Part shown: one piece after another, positions 25,085 through 34,380 of the stretch | How positions within the stretch are numbered: position 1 is the stretch's first letter | How the letters are laid out: every line of letters begins with the position of its first letter | Position numbers and translations under genes: made by a program | Origin: Mucilaginibacter limnophilus | Lineage (GTDB): Bacteria > Bacteroidota > Bacteroidia > Sphingobacteriales > Sphingobacteriaceae | Length of the DNA stretch: 64,000 nt | Direction: 5' to 3' | Assembly (NCBI RefSeq): GCF_004005815.1 | Contig: NZ_SACK01000002.1 | Coordinates: 868,001-932,000 of the forward strand | The notes under the pieces: model-generated | The model's input: the letters and a program-made list of their open reading frames with translations, nothing else | What the model was told of the DNA's origin: nothing | Database searches by the model: none

Positions 25085-26011
25085 TCAAAAAGCCACCGGC
25101 AACTTCTCCGCCAGCACTTCGCTTATTTTTCGGTACGATTCAAATGTCCAGCCGGCAACGTGGGGGGTAAGCAGCACTTTTCCTGATCGTTTCAGGTCTT
25201 CAAACCACTCCTGTTCGGCAAGGGCAGGAAACTTCTCTACTTCAAGTACGTCAAGTCCGGCGGCTATGATTTTTCCTTTACCAATGGCATCAAGCACAGT
25301 CCGCACTTTCGCTGTTTTTCCCCGGGATGTATTAATAAAAAAGATAGGCTTTTTAAAGTGGAACAGATATTCCTCGTCAACCAGGTGCTGCGTTTCATGG
25401 GTAAGCGGTACATGCAGGCTAAGCACATCGCTATGTTTAACAATCTCTTCCATGCTCACTTCGCGTGCATATTGGTCGCTAAAGCCGGTTTTGTACTTAT
25501 CATAGGCTATAACGTTTACCTCAAAGCCGCTTAACTTGCGTGCGAAGCTTTGGCCCATGTGGCCGTAACCAATAATGCCTACGGTTTTTCCTTTAAGCTC
25601 ATAACCGCGATTTTCTTCGCGCAGCCACTTGCCATCGCGTATCTCGGCATCGGCAGTGTTAAATTTGTTGATCAGCGCAAGCAGCAATCCTACAGCGTGT
25701 TCGCCTACGGCATCGGCGTTACCTTCGGGCGCGTTATATATTGTGAGGCCCTTTTGAGCGGCATAATCACCGTCGATGTTGTCGATACCGGCGCCTGCCC
25801 GGGCAATGAATCTCAGGCTAACGGCAGCGTCTATAACCGTTTTATCTACCTCAAATTTTGAGCGTATAGCTAATCCGTGGTAATCGCCTATCACCTGCAT
25901 GGCGTCGGTAAGAGTAAACTGCGGACGGTAATCGCATACATAACCTTTAGCTTCGGCACCCTGGATAAATGCCGGGTGCAGGTCGTCGACAATGAGAATT
26001 TTGTTGTTCAC
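25085..26011 (-). CDS. D-isomer specific 2-hydroxyacid dehydrogenase (phosphoglycerate dehydrogenase-like)
   Basis: A 308-residue NAD-dependent enzyme with nucleotide loop GIIGYGHMGQSFA (near residue 147), Arg in INTSRGK, the Glu after GLDVLEVEK, and His in LLTPHVAGWT. The size fits the short form of 3-phosphoglycerate dehydrogenase without ACT domain, but other 2-hydroxyacids are possible. The start appears to be GTG at 26011, as no upstream ATG is in frame. Palindrome and double terminator follow. Confidence 0.85.
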   Translation of the reverse strand: MNNKILIVDDLHPAFIQGAEAKGYVCDYRPQFTLTDAMQVIGDYHGLAIRSKFEVDKTVIDAAVSLRFIARAGAGIDNIDGDYAAQKGLTIYNAPEGNADAVGEHAVGLLLALINKFNTADAEIRDGKWLREENRGYELKGKTVGIIGYGHMGQSFARKLSGFEVNVIAYDKYKTGFSDQYAREVSMEEIVKHSDVLSLHVPLTHETQHLVDEEYLFHFKKPIFFINTSRGKTAKVRTVLDAIGKGKIIAAGLDVLEVEKFPALAEQEWFEDLKRSGKVLLTPHVAGWTFESYRKISEVLAEKLPVAF

Positions 26012-26048
26012 AATAGAAATATTTAAAGCGTAAAGGTATTAAGTAAGC

Positions 26049-26342
26049 TTAATATTTATTTTTCTTTGGATGCTGTCGATTGTCCCAGAAAGTAAGCAGT
26101 ATGATTTGGTGATTACGAACTAAATAGAAAAGCGAATTTTGTTTGCCGATAACCGCTTTGCGTATTTGTTTTGTTGACGAGGGTTTGAATAGGTAAGGTT
26201 GTTGAGTGATGTTTTTTATGAGAATGTTTACGCGCTTAACAAAGTGATTTACTTCGCGGTCTGTCCAGTTTTTTTGAAGATATAAAAGTATCTTTGAATA
26301 AGATTTTTCGGCTTCAGCCGACCATATGACATCAAATGCCAT
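26049..26342 (-). CDS. RelE/ParE family toxin
   Basis: A 97-residue protein with the ParE/RelE fold signs: opening FDVIWSAEAEKSYSKILLYL, then NIIKNITQQPYLFKP-like helix-strand and a final RNHQIILLTFWDNRQHP. ParE-type toxins poison gyrase and RelE types cut mRNA; the sequence does not decide between them. Its start overlaps the antitoxin stop by 11 bases, the normal order antitoxin-toxin. Confidence 0.8.
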   Translation of the reverse strand: MAFDVIWSAEAEKSYSKILLYLQKNWTDREVNHFVKRVNILIKNITQQPYLFKPSSTKQIRKAVIGKQNSLFYLVRNHQIILLTFWDNRQHPKKNKY

Positions 26343-26562
26343 ACTTACTTTTCATTTCTTTTATTACCTCCTCGTGGCTACGCACATTGCCTTTTTCAAC
26401 GTCTTCAAGGGCTTGTTCAATGCTGTCCTTCACAGCCTCAGGCAAGTCGTCATAAAAATCATAATCGTGGTGTAACACCGCCTTTATTTCGTTCAGCGTT
26501 TGCTCATCCTCTACTTCGAGTAAAAGTTTTACCAGTTCAATTTTTTCTGCTTGCAGGTCCAT
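26332..26562 (-). CDS. Type II antitoxin paired with the RelE/ParE toxin
   Basis: A 76-residue acidic protein with helices LQAEKIELVKLLLEVEDEQT and PEAVKDSIEQALEDVEKGNV followed by SHEEVIKEMKSKYGI, the usual end of antitoxins that pair with ParE-like toxins in Bacteroidota. I start it at ATG 26562; the TTG at 26568 adds two residues. The two genes form one operon, with the antitoxin first. No DNA-binding domain can be named with certainty. Confidence 0.75.
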   Translation of the reverse strand: MDLQAEKIELVKLLLEVEDEQTLNEIKAVLHHDYDFYDDLPEAVKDSIEQALEDVEKGNVRSHEEVIKEMKSKYGI

Positions 26563-26642
26563 ATTCAAATATACCTAAAATTTATTTATGCCATACTAAC
26601 AGCCGCTATCTCTGGCACGTAAATGGATTGTAATTAGATGAA

Positions 26643-27206
26643 ATGAAAGCACTTAAAAAGATCAGCACAAACATAAAGCAGCAGGCCGACAGGCTTGCGC
26701 ACGAAGGGTTTAAACAAATATTTAGCCGTATCGATCAACTTGGCGTTAAAAAGGGCGTTGATAAGCTTGGGCTTGATAAATTTATTGAGCAATGCGCTTA
26801 TATGGCTGCAGGCTCAGGTGCACTATCCGGTACCGGCGGATTGATCACCATGATGGCCGGCATGCCTGTAGATGTGGCCAACCTGATCACTCAGCAGTTC
26901 AGGGTAACTATGGCGGTGATGTATTATACTAAAGGAAATTATAAGATAAACTTTAATGAGTTTATGTCGGTAGTGGCTGCGTCAATGAAGGTAGAGGCCG
27001 GTGTTGCTGTTGCCAAAACCGCTATGGAGGCCGTAGCCGAAAAGATCATGCTGAAGTTTGGCGCGCGTGCCGCCCAAAGGCTGGTTCCGGTGGTTGGTGC
27101 AGTGATAGGCGGTACGGCCAATTATTTGTTCATTAAACGCATGGCAGCTTCGGTTAAGGAATTGAACGGTTATACGAAAGAAGCGATAGTAATCCAGCCA
27201 AGTTGA
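26643..27206 (+). CDS. EcsC family protein
   Basis: A 187-residue protein with a helical N-terminus, a glycine-rich membrane-like stretch AAGSGALSGTGGLITMMAGMPVD and a C-terminal RLVPVVGAVIGGTANYLFIKRM, the pattern of the EcsC family (named after a gene near an ABC transporter in Bacillus; exact role unknown). A second, longer EcsC gene lies at 61845-62591. The stop at 27206 touches the stop of rsmA on the other strand without a gap. Confidence 0.8.
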   Translation: MKALKKISTNIKQQADRLAHEGFKQIFSRIDQLGVKKGVDKLGLDKFIEQCAYMAAGSGALSGTGGLITMMAGMPVDVANLITQQFRVTMAVMYYTKGNYKINFNEFMSVVAASMKVEAGVAVAKTAMEAVAEKIMLKFGARAAQRLVPVVGAVIGGTANYLFIKRMAASVKELNGYTKEAIVIQPS

Positions 27207-27986
27207 TTACCTGCTTGCAGATATGTTATTGGTTAGCTGAACAAAATCATTCACCGTTAACCGCTCTGCCCGAAGTTCAAGCATCGGCTCGTCGGTTAGT
27301 TTTTCTTTGTTGATGAGTGATGACAGCGCGTTCCGCAAAGTTTTTCTTCGCTGGTTAAAGCCGGCCTTTACCACCTGCCAAAACAGTTTTTCGTCACAAC
27401 CTAACTCGGTGACCTCGTTACGGGTAAGACGTATCACGGCAGATAATACCTTGGGCGGTGGATTAAACACGCCTGCTTTCACCGTAAACAAATACTCAAC
27501 CTTATAATAAGACTGCAAGAACACACTGAGTATACCATATTCTTTGCTTCCTGCTTTTGCAGTACAGCGTTCGGCTACTTCTTTTTGGAACATACCTACT
27601 ACTTCGCTTACCTGCTGCCTGTTGTCAAGTATCTTAAAAAGTATCTGCGAGGAGATGTTATAAGGAAAATTGCCAATCACAGCTATCGGCCCGGCGAAGG
27701 TTGCGGCAAAGTCCAGTTCCAGAAAATCGGCGTTAATCAGCCGGCTGCCAAGTTGCGGGTATTTCTTTTGAAGAAACTCGTAAGATTCGGTGTCGATATC
27801 TATCAAAAAAGTTTCGTAATCAGTCTTCTGCAATAAAAAGTCAGACAGGATACCCATGCCCGGACCAACCTCTAAAACCTGCTTATAGCCCTTCTCCGGA
27901 TGAAGGGCATCAACAATTTTAGCGGCGATATTTTTATCCGTTAAAAAATGCTGCCCTAAATGTTTTTTCGCCCTTACTAATGACAT
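27207..27986 (-). CDS. rsmA: 16S rRNA (adenine(1518)-N6/adenine(1519)-N6)-dimethyltransferase RsmA/KsgA
   Basis: A 259-residue SAM-dependent enzyme that dimethylates two adenosines near the 3' end of 16S rRNA. Signature segments are KKHLGQHFLTDKNIAAKIVDAL at the N-terminus, the SAM loop VLEVGPGMGILSDFL, and NFPYNISSQILFK (the NxPY motif). It converges on the EcsC gene with zero spacing, so the 3' ends are probably read through on both strands. Confidence 0.96.
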   Translation of the reverse strand: MSLVRAKKHLGQHFLTDKNIAAKIVDALHPEKGYKQVLEVGPGMGILSDFLLQKTDYETFLIDIDTESYEFLQKKYPQLGSRLINADFLELDFAATFAGPIAVIGNFPYNISSQILFKILDNRQQVSEVVGMFQKEVAERCTAKAGSKEYGILSVFLQSYYKVEYLFTVKAGVFNPPPKVLSAVIRLTRNEVTELGCDEKLFWQVVKAGFNQRRKTLRNALSSLINKEKLTDEPMLELRAERLTVNDFVQLTNNISASR

Positions 27987-28200
27987 GTGCTGTTAATTAT
28001 TGAGCAAATTAAGTCATATTTGTGTTTTAATCAGGAAGTTTAATCCTAAAAATCTTTTATTTGCAAATTGTCTGGACTTGAATTTGTTGAATTTGAGAAT
28101 TTTCAGAATAGGTTTAGATAGCTAAGAAAGTTTAAATCAGAGAAAAGTCGAATTATAATCGGTGTAATCGAGAATAGAATCCGCGTAATCACAAAATATA
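27987..28200. other. Divergent intergenic space without a gene
   Basis: A 214-base AT-rich stretch between rsmA (minus) and pdxA (plus), expected to hold both promoters. I see no hairpin or exact -7 element. Confidence 0.4.
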
Positions 28201-29256
28201 ATGAGCGATAAAATTAAAGTTGGTATTAGCATAGGCGACGTAAACGGGATAGGGCTTGAGGTAATTATAAAAACACTGTCTGAAAGCAAGGTATATGATT
28301 ATTGTACGCCTGTGGTTTACGGGCATACCAAGGTTGCTTCGTTTTACCGCCGCTTAAGCAATGCCAGCGAGTTCAATTTTAATGTGATCGATCATCCTTC
28401 AAACGCACACCACCGCAAGCCCAACATGATTAACTGCTGGGAGGAAGATGTAAAGCTTGAACCGGGTGTGGTGAATGCCACGGGCGGCAAATACGCACTG
28501 ATATCGCTTGAGCGCGCTACAAACGATCTGCTGGCCGGCGAGCTTGACGCGCTGGTTACCGCGCCTATTAATAAAGACAATATCCAAAGCGAGACATTTA
28601 ATTTCCCCGGGCATACCGAGTACCTGCAGCAGCGCGATGGCGCGCTCGATTCACTGATGTTTATGGTGAGTGATAATATCCGTGTAGGGGTGGTTACCGG
28701 GCATATACCGGTTTCCCAGGTGTCGCAAAGCATCTCCAAAGAAAAAATTCATACCAAGCTAAAATTAATGGATGCCAGCCTTCGCAACGATTTCTGGATA
28801 CGCAGACCAAAAATTGCCGTGCTTGGCCTCAACCCACATGCAGGCGATAACGGGTTAATTGGTAAAGAAGAAATAGAAGTAATTAACCCGGCTATTGAAG
28901 AGGCGCGTGCAAACGATATACTGGCTTTTGGCCCGTACTCGGCCGACGGTTTTTTTTCCAGCGGCACTTACCGTCAGTTCGACGCAGTATTGGCTATGTA
29001 CCACGACCAGGGACTTATTCCTTTTAAACAACTGGCTTTTGAAGATGGCGTAAACTTTACCGCCGGCCTCAGCTTTGTGCGCACCTCACCCGATCATGGT
29101 ACCGCTTACGATATCGCCGGAAAAAACAAGGCATCTGATGTATCTTTCCGCGAAGCGTTGTTTGCGGCTTTACGGATAGTACGGAATCGCCGCGAAAATG
29201 TTGAGTTGAATGAAAATCCGCTGGTGTTTACCAAATTGAGCAGGGACAGGGATTAA
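28201..29256 (+). CDS. pdxA: 4-hydroxythreonine-4-phosphate dehydrogenase
   Basis: A 351-residue enzyme of the DXP-dependent pyridoxal phosphate pathway. Conserved segments include GISIGDVNGIGLEVI, TAPINKDNI, FPGHTEYL, GLNPHAGDNG, MYHDQGLIPFK, and RTSPDHGTAYDIAG; the metal-binding His residues are in TGHIP, YHDQ and PDHG. It stands alone on this strand and is followed by a nested repeat region. Other pdx genes are not in the window. Confidence 0.96.
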   Translation: MSDKIKVGISIGDVNGIGLEVIIKTLSESKVYDYCTPVVYGHTKVASFYRRLSNASEFNFNVIDHPSNAHHRKPNMINCWEEDVKLEPGVVNATGGKYALISLERATNDLLAGELDALVTAPINKDNIQSETFNFPGHTEYLQQRDGALDSLMFMVSDNIRVGVVTGHIPVSQVSQSISKEKIHTKLKLMDASLRNDFWIRRPKIAVLGLNPHAGDNGLIGKEEIEVINPAIEEARANDILAFGPYSADGFFSSGTYRQFDAVLAMYHDQGLIPFKQLAFEDGVNFTAGLSFVRTSPDHGTAYDIAGKNKASDVSFREALFAALRIVRNRRENVELNENPLVFTKLSRDRD

Positions 29257-29262
29257 TGGAAT

Positions 29263-29413
29263 TGGTGAGTAGTGATTAGGTGAATGGTTGATTAAGTAAG
29301 ATATTCATCCTGGTAGCGATGGGTTTGAAACCCATCGCTATATTAAAACCCCTTGTTATCGGGAAAATACACCAGAACCACTCACCTAATCAACATAATA
29401 AACCACTCACTTC
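29263..29413. repeat. Nested palindromic repeats: GTGAGTAGT-type arms with a GGGTTT palindrome inside
   Basis: The outer element has arms made of GGTGA/TGATTA words (ATTAGGTGA at 29275-29283 complements TCACCTAAT at 29392-29400). Inside it, at 29314-29340, sits TAGCGATGGGTTT, one base, and its exact complement, a second copy of the element at 12745-12783. The nesting suggests that one element inserted into the other. Confidence 0.7.
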
Positions 29414-29453
29414 CCAAATTAAAAAAACACTTTACACATAACGGAATTTTCCC

Positions 29454-29461
29454 TACATTTG
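29454..29461 (+). promoter_or_regulatory. Bacteroidota -7 promoter element (TAnnTTTG) of the lipid operon
   Basis: TACATTTG matches the consensus exactly and lies 18 bases before the TTG start at 29480, giving a leader of about a dozen bases. Confidence 0.6.
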
Positions 29462-29479
29462 CGGGCTAATTGTTGCTCA

Positions 29480-30004
29480 TTGAAATCGCTTAGAAAATAT
29501 TCTATTCCGTTTACGGGGCTTGCGCTCGGGAAGCATGATTTTGACTTCGAGGTAAACAATTCTTTTTTTGAAGAATTTGAATACTCGCTGGTTAAAAAAG
29601 CCGACCTGAAATGCACTGTTAAGCTGGAAAAACAGGAGACAATGCTTATCCTGAATTTCCATATCACAGGCAGCATAAAGCTAACCTGCGATAAATGCCT
29701 TGCTGAATATCCTGAAACGGTGGATATAAGCGAGCAGCAGATAGCCAAGTTTAGTGACGAGGAAATAGATGAAGACGACGAAATTATCACCTTGGGTAAA
29801 AACGATCATGAGATCGATATCTCGGGGTTGATATATGAATATATAAACGTTGCGGTGCCATTTATAGCATCGTGCGGAAACGAGGGAAACACCTCATACT
29901 GTGATAAAGATATGCTTGCCAAGCTTAACAGCCTGACAGGCGATGATGAAGGAAACGATGACGCACCCGACCCGCGTTGGGATGCGCTGAAGAACATTAA
30001 GTAA
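29480..30004 (+). CDS. DUF177 (YceD-like) protein
   Basis: A 174-residue acidic cytoplasmic protein. The conserved tetracysteine-type pair is seen as KLTCDKCLAEYPE, with a second pair CGNE...YCDKD near the C-terminus. DUF177 proteins are linked to 23S rRNA metabolism and always sit next to rpmF, as here (17 bases). The best start is TTG at 29480 (MKSLRKYSIPFTGLALG); the TTG at 29459 would overlap the promoter element. Confidence 0.85.
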   Translation: MKSLRKYSIPFTGLALGKHDFDFEVNNSFFEEFEYSLVKKADLKCTVKLEKQETMLILNFHITGSIKLTCDKCLAEYPETVDISEQQIAKFSDEEIDEDDEIITLGKNDHEIDISGLIYEYINVAVPFIASCGNEGNTSYCDKDMLAKLNSLTGDDEGNDDAPDPRWDALKNIK

Positions 30005-30021
30005 TATTTATTTAGGAAGTT

Positions 30022-30213
30022 ATGCCAAATCCAAAAAGAAAATTCTCGAAATCAAGAAGAGATAAACGCCGTACGCATTATAAAGCAGAAGCGCCAACTT
30101 TAACTACTTGCCAAACTACCGGCGCGGTGCACCTGCCGCACAGGGCTTACACTGTTGACGGTAACGTTTACTACAACGGTAAATTACTGATTGAGAAAAC
30201 AGCAGTAGCATAA
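30022..30213 (+). CDS. rpmF: 50S ribosomal protein L32
   Basis: A 63-residue basic ribosomal protein opening MPNPKRKFSKSRRDKRRTH, the usual L32 start. It has one Cys (TTCQTTG) rather than the four of the zinc-binding form, so this is probably the zinc-independent type. The L32-plsX link is common in many bacteria. Confidence 0.96.
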   Translation: MPNPKRKFSKSRRDKRRTHYKAEAPTLTTCQTTGAVHLPHRAYTVDGNVYYNGKLLIEKTAVA

Positions 30214-30229
30214 GTTTAATTTTCAATTA

Positions 30230-31168
30230 ATGAAGATTGGCTTAGATATTATGGGCGGAGATTACGCCCCTAAAGCAGCAGTTTTAGGAGCTATTGAAGC
30301 CTGTAAGGTGCTATCTCCAAACCAAAAGCTGGTGCTTATTGGCGACAGGGACATAGCCGAAGATATACTAAAGCAAAACAATGCCGACCAGGCCTGCTTT
30401 GAGTTTGTACACACAACCGAAGTGATAGGCATGGGTGAGCATCCTACTAAAGCCATTGTACAAAAGCCTAACTCAAGCATAAGCCTTGGCTTTAAAATGC
30501 TTAAAGAAGGCCAGCTGCAGGCATTTTCATCGGCAGGCAACACTGGCGCCATGCTGGTGGGCGGCATGTTCAGCGTTAAAACCATACCCGGCGTTGTGCG
30601 TCCGGCCATGACAACCATTGTACCCAAACTGAAAGGCGGTTTGGGTATTTTGTTGGATGTAGGCGCTAATGCCGATTGTAAGCCCGACAACCTGCTGCAA
30701 TTTGGTATTTTGGGCAGTTTGCTGGCCGAAAGCGTGTACAATATTCAAACGCCACGTGTGGCGCTGATGAACATTGGCGAGGAAGAAGAAAAGGGCAACC
30801 TGCTTACACAGGCCACCTACCCGCTGATGAAAGATACTAACCTGTTAAATTTTGTGGGCAATATTGAGGGTCGCGACTTATTTAGCGATGGCTTTGATGT
30901 TGCCGTGTGCGATGGTTTTACAGGAAATGTAATATTAAAGCTCGCCGAGTCGTTTTATGTTATTACGCTTAAAAAAGGCTTTAAAGACGAGTTTCTGGAT
31001 AAGTTTAATTACGAGCAATACGGCGGCAGCCCCATACTTGGCCTAAACGCCCCTGTTGTGGTAGGGCACGGCATATCCAATCCCGAAGCCATAAAAAACA
31101 TGGTGCTGCTGGCAAAAAATATGGTTGAAAGCAACCTTATTGAAAAAATAAAGCAGGCATTTCATTAA
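30230..31168 (+). CDS. plsX: Phosphate acyltransferase PlsX
   Basis: A 312-residue enzyme that makes acyl-phosphate from acyl-ACP, the first step of phospholipid synthesis at the membrane. Family segments include [26 protein letters not shown]-like [31 protein letters not shown] and [17 protein letters not shown]. It lies in the DUF177-rpmF-plsX-fabH order, with fabH 20 bases on. Confidence 0.96.
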   Translation: MKIGLDIMGGDYAPKAAVLGAIEACKVLSPNQKLVLIGDRDIAEDILKQNNADQACFEFVHTTEVIGMGEHPTKAIVQKPNSSISLGFKMLKEGQLQAFSSAGNTGAMLVGGMFSVKTIPGVVRPAMTTIVPKLKGGLGILLDVGANADCKPDNLLQFGILGSLLAESVYNIQTPRVALMNIGEEEEKGNLLTQATYPLMKDTNLLNFVGNIEGRDLFSDGFDVAVCDGFTGNVILKLAESFYVITLKKGFKDEFLDKFNYEQYGGSPILGLNAPVVVGHGISNPEAIKNMVLLAKNMVESNLIEKIKQAFH

Positions 31169-31188
31169 TCCCCCTCTTAAAAAAGAAG

Positions 31189-32178
31189 ATGAGTAAAATT
31201 CACGCTGCCATTACTGCCGTTGGAGGTTACGTACCTGAGTATGTTTTAACCAACCAGGAACTGGAAACCATGGTTGATACCAACGACGAATGGATAACCA
31301 CCCGTACCGGCATTAAAGAACGCAGGATATTAAAAGGCGAGGGCCTGGCAACGTCGGACCTTGCTGTACCGGCCGTAATAGAGCTGCTGCAAAAGCGCGG
31401 CATCGGTGCCGAAGAAATTGATCTGATTATATTTTGTACTACTACACCCGATCTGCCTTTCCCGGCAACGGCATGTATTTTGGCCGATAAAGTAGGCGCT
31501 AAAAATGCCTGGGCATGGGATCTTCAGGCAGCCTGCTCGGGCTTTATATTTGGTTTAACAACCGGCGCCCAGTTCATTGAATCAGGCAAACATAAAAAAG
31601 TATTGGTTATCGGCGCCGATAAAATGTCGGCCATGATTGATTATACCGATCGTGCTACCTGTATTATTTTTGGTGATGGCTGTGGCTGTGCTTTGCTTGA
31701 GCCTAATGAAGAAGGCGAAGGCGTACTTGATTCAATACTGAAAAGCGATGGTTCGGGCATACCTTTTCTGCACCAGAAAGCAGGCGGCAGCTTAAAACCG
31801 GCAAGCCACGCTACTATTGATGCACGTGAACACTATGCTTACCAGGAAGGCCAGGCAGTATTTAAATTTGCCGTAACCAATATGGCCGATGTTGCTGCCG
31901 AAGTAATGGAGCGCAACAATCTGACATCAAAAGATATTGCATGGCTGGTACCACACCAGGCCAACAAACGTATTATTGATGCTACCGCCAACCGCTGCGG
32001 TGTAACCTCAGATAAGGTTGTGGTAAACATTGAGCGTTACGGCAATACTACCAACGCTACCATACCACTTTGCTTGTGGGAGTGGGAAAACAAGTTTAAA
32101 AAAGGCGACAACATTATACTGGCTGCTTTTGGCGGCGGATTTACATGGGGTTCGGTATACGTTAAATGGGCTTATTGA
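31189..32178 (+). CDS. fabH: Beta-ketoacyl-ACP synthase III
   Basis: A 329-residue condensing enzyme that starts fatty-acid synthesis from acyl-CoA and malonyl-ACP. The Cys-His-Asn triad is visible: Cys in [12 protein letters not shown], His in VPHQANKRI, Asn in [11 protein letters not shown]. The C-terminal [13 protein letters not shown] is also typical. A spacer of 139 bases with a GCATATCTGCATA run separates it from accB. Confidence 0.97.
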   Translation: MSKIHAAITAVGGYVPEYVLTNQELETMVDTNDEWITTRTGIKERRILKGEGLATSDLAVPAVIELLQKRGIGAEEIDLIIFCTTTPDLPFPATACILADKVGAKNAWAWDLQAACSGFIFGLTTGAQFIESGKHKKVLVIGADKMSAMIDYTDRATCIIFGDGCGCALLEPNEEGEGVLDSILKSDGSGIPFLHQKAGGSLKPASHATIDAREHYAYQEGQAVFKFAVTNMADVAAEVMERNNLTSKDIAWLVPHQANKRIIDATANRCGVTSDKVVVNIERYGNTTNATIPLCLWEWENKFKKGDNIILAAFGGGFTWGSVYVKWAY

Positions 32179-32317
32179 TCAGCCTGTTACGCCGAACATT
32201 ATTAAATGTTAAATGTTGATTAATAATTGCCTGCATATCTGCATATTTGTAGGCTTTTAAAAGCAAATAGAAAATTTTAGACCATTACTTTAACAAAGTA
32301 ACCTATTAACACCTCAT

Positions 32318-32803
32318 ATGGATATTAAACAGATACAGGATCTTATCCGCTTCGTTTCGAAAGCAGGCGTAAACGAAGTTTCAATTGAGCAGGAAAACTT
32401 CAAAATCACAATAAAAACCAACCAGGCGCCAACTATAGTAAACGCTACTATACCTACGCCGCAGGCTGTTTCAGCCGCGCCGGCTCCTGTTGCAATACCA
32501 CAGGTTGCCGAGCAGGCAACCGCTTCCGCACCGGCTGCAGCTTCAGCTCCTGAAACGTCAAACTATATCACCATCAAATCACCAATGATCGGTACTTTCT
32601 ACCGTTCGGCAGGCCCCGAAAAACCGGTATTTGCTAACGTAGGTGACGAAATTAAACCGGGTACTGTACTTTGCATTGTAGAAGCCATGAAATTGTTTAA
32701 CGAGATCGAGTCTGAAGTATCAGGCCGTATTGTTAAGGTATTGGTTGACAATGCTTCGCCGGTTGAATACGATCAGCCGCTGTTCCTGGTTGAACCGGTA
32801 TAA
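32318..32803 (+). CDS. accB: Biotin carboxyl carrier protein of acetyl-CoA carboxylase
   Basis: A 161-residue protein with an N-terminal helical domain, an Ala/Pro-rich hinge (about residues 48-85) and a C-terminal biotinyl domain with the biotinylated Lys in VEAMKLFNEIES. It carries CO2 from biotin carboxylase (AccC) to the carboxyltransferase for malonyl-CoA synthesis. Its stop codon TAA at 32801 is part of the arm of a long palindromic element. Confidence 0.96.
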   Translation: MDIKQIQDLIRFVSKAGVNEVSIEQENFKITIKTNQAPTIVNATIPTPQAVSAAPAPVAIPQVAEQATASAPAAASAPETSNYITIKSPMIGTFYRSAGPEKPVFANVGDEIKPGTVLCIVEAMKLFNEIESEVSGRIVKVLVDNASPVEYDQPLFLVEPV

Positions 32804-32949
32804 ATGTGCAAATGAGTATATGCAGATGTGCGAATGTTCGTCTGCCCGCTGATTTGTTAATTGTTTAATTATGTGTTGAATGCTGATATGCGATACGCAA
32901 AGAAATTCATCTGCACATCTGCACATCTGAAATCTGCACATCACATTTA
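32801..32949. repeat. Iterated-word inverted repeat (GTGCAGAT type) filling the accB-accC gap
   Basis: Outer arms TAAATGTG and CACATTTA are perfect; the inner parts are AATGAGTATATGCAGATGTG and a run of CATCTGCA words. The left arm includes the accB stop codon and the right arm ends 4 bases before the accC ATG, so the whole spacer is one element. Confidence 0.8.
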
Positions 32950-32953
32950 AATT

Positions 32954-34312
32954 ATGTTTAAAAAAATATTAATAGCTAACCGTGGTGAAATTGCCTTGCG
33001 TATTATTCGTACCTGTAAGGAAATGGGCATTAAAACCGTAGCTGTATATTCAACTGCCGACCGCGAGAGTTTGCACGTGCGTTTTGCCGACGAGGCTGTT
33101 TGTATCGGTCCGCCGCCAAGTAAAGATTCATACCTGAATATCCCGAACATTATTTCGGCGGCCGAAGTAACCAATGCCGACGCGATACACCCGGGCTATG
33201 GTTTCCTATCAGAAAACGCTAAGTTCTCAGCAATTTGTGCCGATTACGGCATCAAATTTATAGGCGCCACTGCCGACCAGATTAACGCCATGGGCGATAA
33301 ATCATCGGCTAAAGAAACTATGAAAAAAGCCGGCGTACCAACTATTCCGGGTTCTGAAGGTTTGCTTTCTTCAGTAAAAGAAGGTATCGCAATAGCGAAA
33401 AAAATTGGCTACCCGGTTATACTGAAAGCAACTGCCGGTGGCGGTGGCCGTGGTATGCGTGTAGTTTGGAGCGACGAAGAATTTGAACCCGCCTGGGATT
33501 CTGCACGTGCCGAATCGGGTGCAGCTTTCGGCAACGATGGTATGTACCTTGAAAAATATGTTCAGGACCCGCGCCATATTGAAATACAGGTAGTAGGTGA
33601 TCAGTACGGCAAGGTTTCGCACCTTTCTGAGCGCGACTGCTCTATACAACGCCGTCACCAAAAACTGGTTGAAGAAGCGCCATCGCCGTTCATGACCGAA
33701 AAGCTGCGTAAAAAAATGGGTGATGCTGCCGTCAAAGGCGCAAAGGCTGTAAGATACGAAGGCGCCGGTACCATTGAGTTTTTGGTTGATAAAGACCGCA
33801 ACTTCTACTTTATGGAGATGAACACCCGTATACAGGTAGAACATCCGGTTACCGAAGAGGTGATCAACTTCGACCTGATAAAAGAGCAGATTAAAGTTGC
33901 AGCAGGTATACCAATTTCAGGGAAAAACTACGAGCCAACAATGCACGCCATTGAGTGTCGTATAAATGCTGAAGACCCTTTTAACAATTTCCGTCCGTCG
34001 CCGGGCAGGATAACCAACTTCCACTCGCCGGGTGGCCATGGTGTAAGGGTTGATACGCACGTGTACTCGGGCTATACCATTCCGCCGAACTATGATTCGA
34101 TGATAGCCAAGGTGATTTGTGTAGCGCAAACCCGCGACGAGGCGCTTAGCACTATGGAGCGCGCGCTTAGCGAGTTTGTTATTGAAGGCATTAAAACCAC
34201 TATACCTTTCCACCTTAAATTGCTGAAAGACCCTAACTTCAGGGCGGGTAATTTTACCACCAAGTTTATGGAAAGCTTTGAAATGGTTGAAAGCGAAGTA
34301 ACAGGAATATAA
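32954..34312 (+). CDS. accC: Acetyl-CoA carboxylase, biotin carboxylase subunit
   Basis: A 452-residue ATP-grasp enzyme that carboxylates the biotin on AccB. Clear signs are the opening [23 protein letters not shown], the glycine-rich ATP loop [12 protein letters not shown], the HIEIQVVGD strand, [12 protein letters not shown], and the active-site [15 protein letters not shown]. It is 150 bases after accB, separated by a palindromic element, yet should be in the same operon. Confidence 0.97.
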   Translation: MFKKILIANRGEIALRIIRTCKEMGIKTVAVYSTADRESLHVRFADEAVCIGPPPSKDSYLNIPNIISAAEVTNADAIHPGYGFLSENAKFSAICADYGIKFIGATADQINAMGDKSSAKETMKKAGVPTIPGSEGLLSSVKEGIAIAKKIGYPVILKATAGGGGRGMRVVWSDEEFEPAWDSARAESGAAFGNDGMYLEKYVQDPRHIEIQVVGDQYGKVSHLSERDCSIQRRHQKLVEEAPSPFMTEKLRKKMGDAAVKGAKAVRYEGAGTIEFLVDKDRNFYFMEMNTRIQVEHPVTEEVINFDLIKEQIKVAAGIPISGKNYEPTMHAIECRINAEDPFNNFRPSPGRITNFHSPGGHGVRVDTHVYSGYTIPPNYDSMIAKVICVAQTRDEALSTMERALSEFVIEGIKTTIPFHLKLLKDPNFRAGNFTTKFMESFEMVESEVTGI

Positions 34313-34337
34313 AAACCCACATATTAAAATAATACGT

Positions 34338-34371
34338 AAATACCCCTGCCCGTTTAAGCAAGGGTATTTTA
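34338..34371 (+). terminator. Probable terminator between accC and tatC
   Basis: Stem AAATACCC with GGGTATTT (34362-34369) closing a 16-base loop that has further GC pairing; ends in TTTTA, ten bases before tatC. Confidence 0.6.
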
Positions 34372-34380
34372 CTTTAAAAC

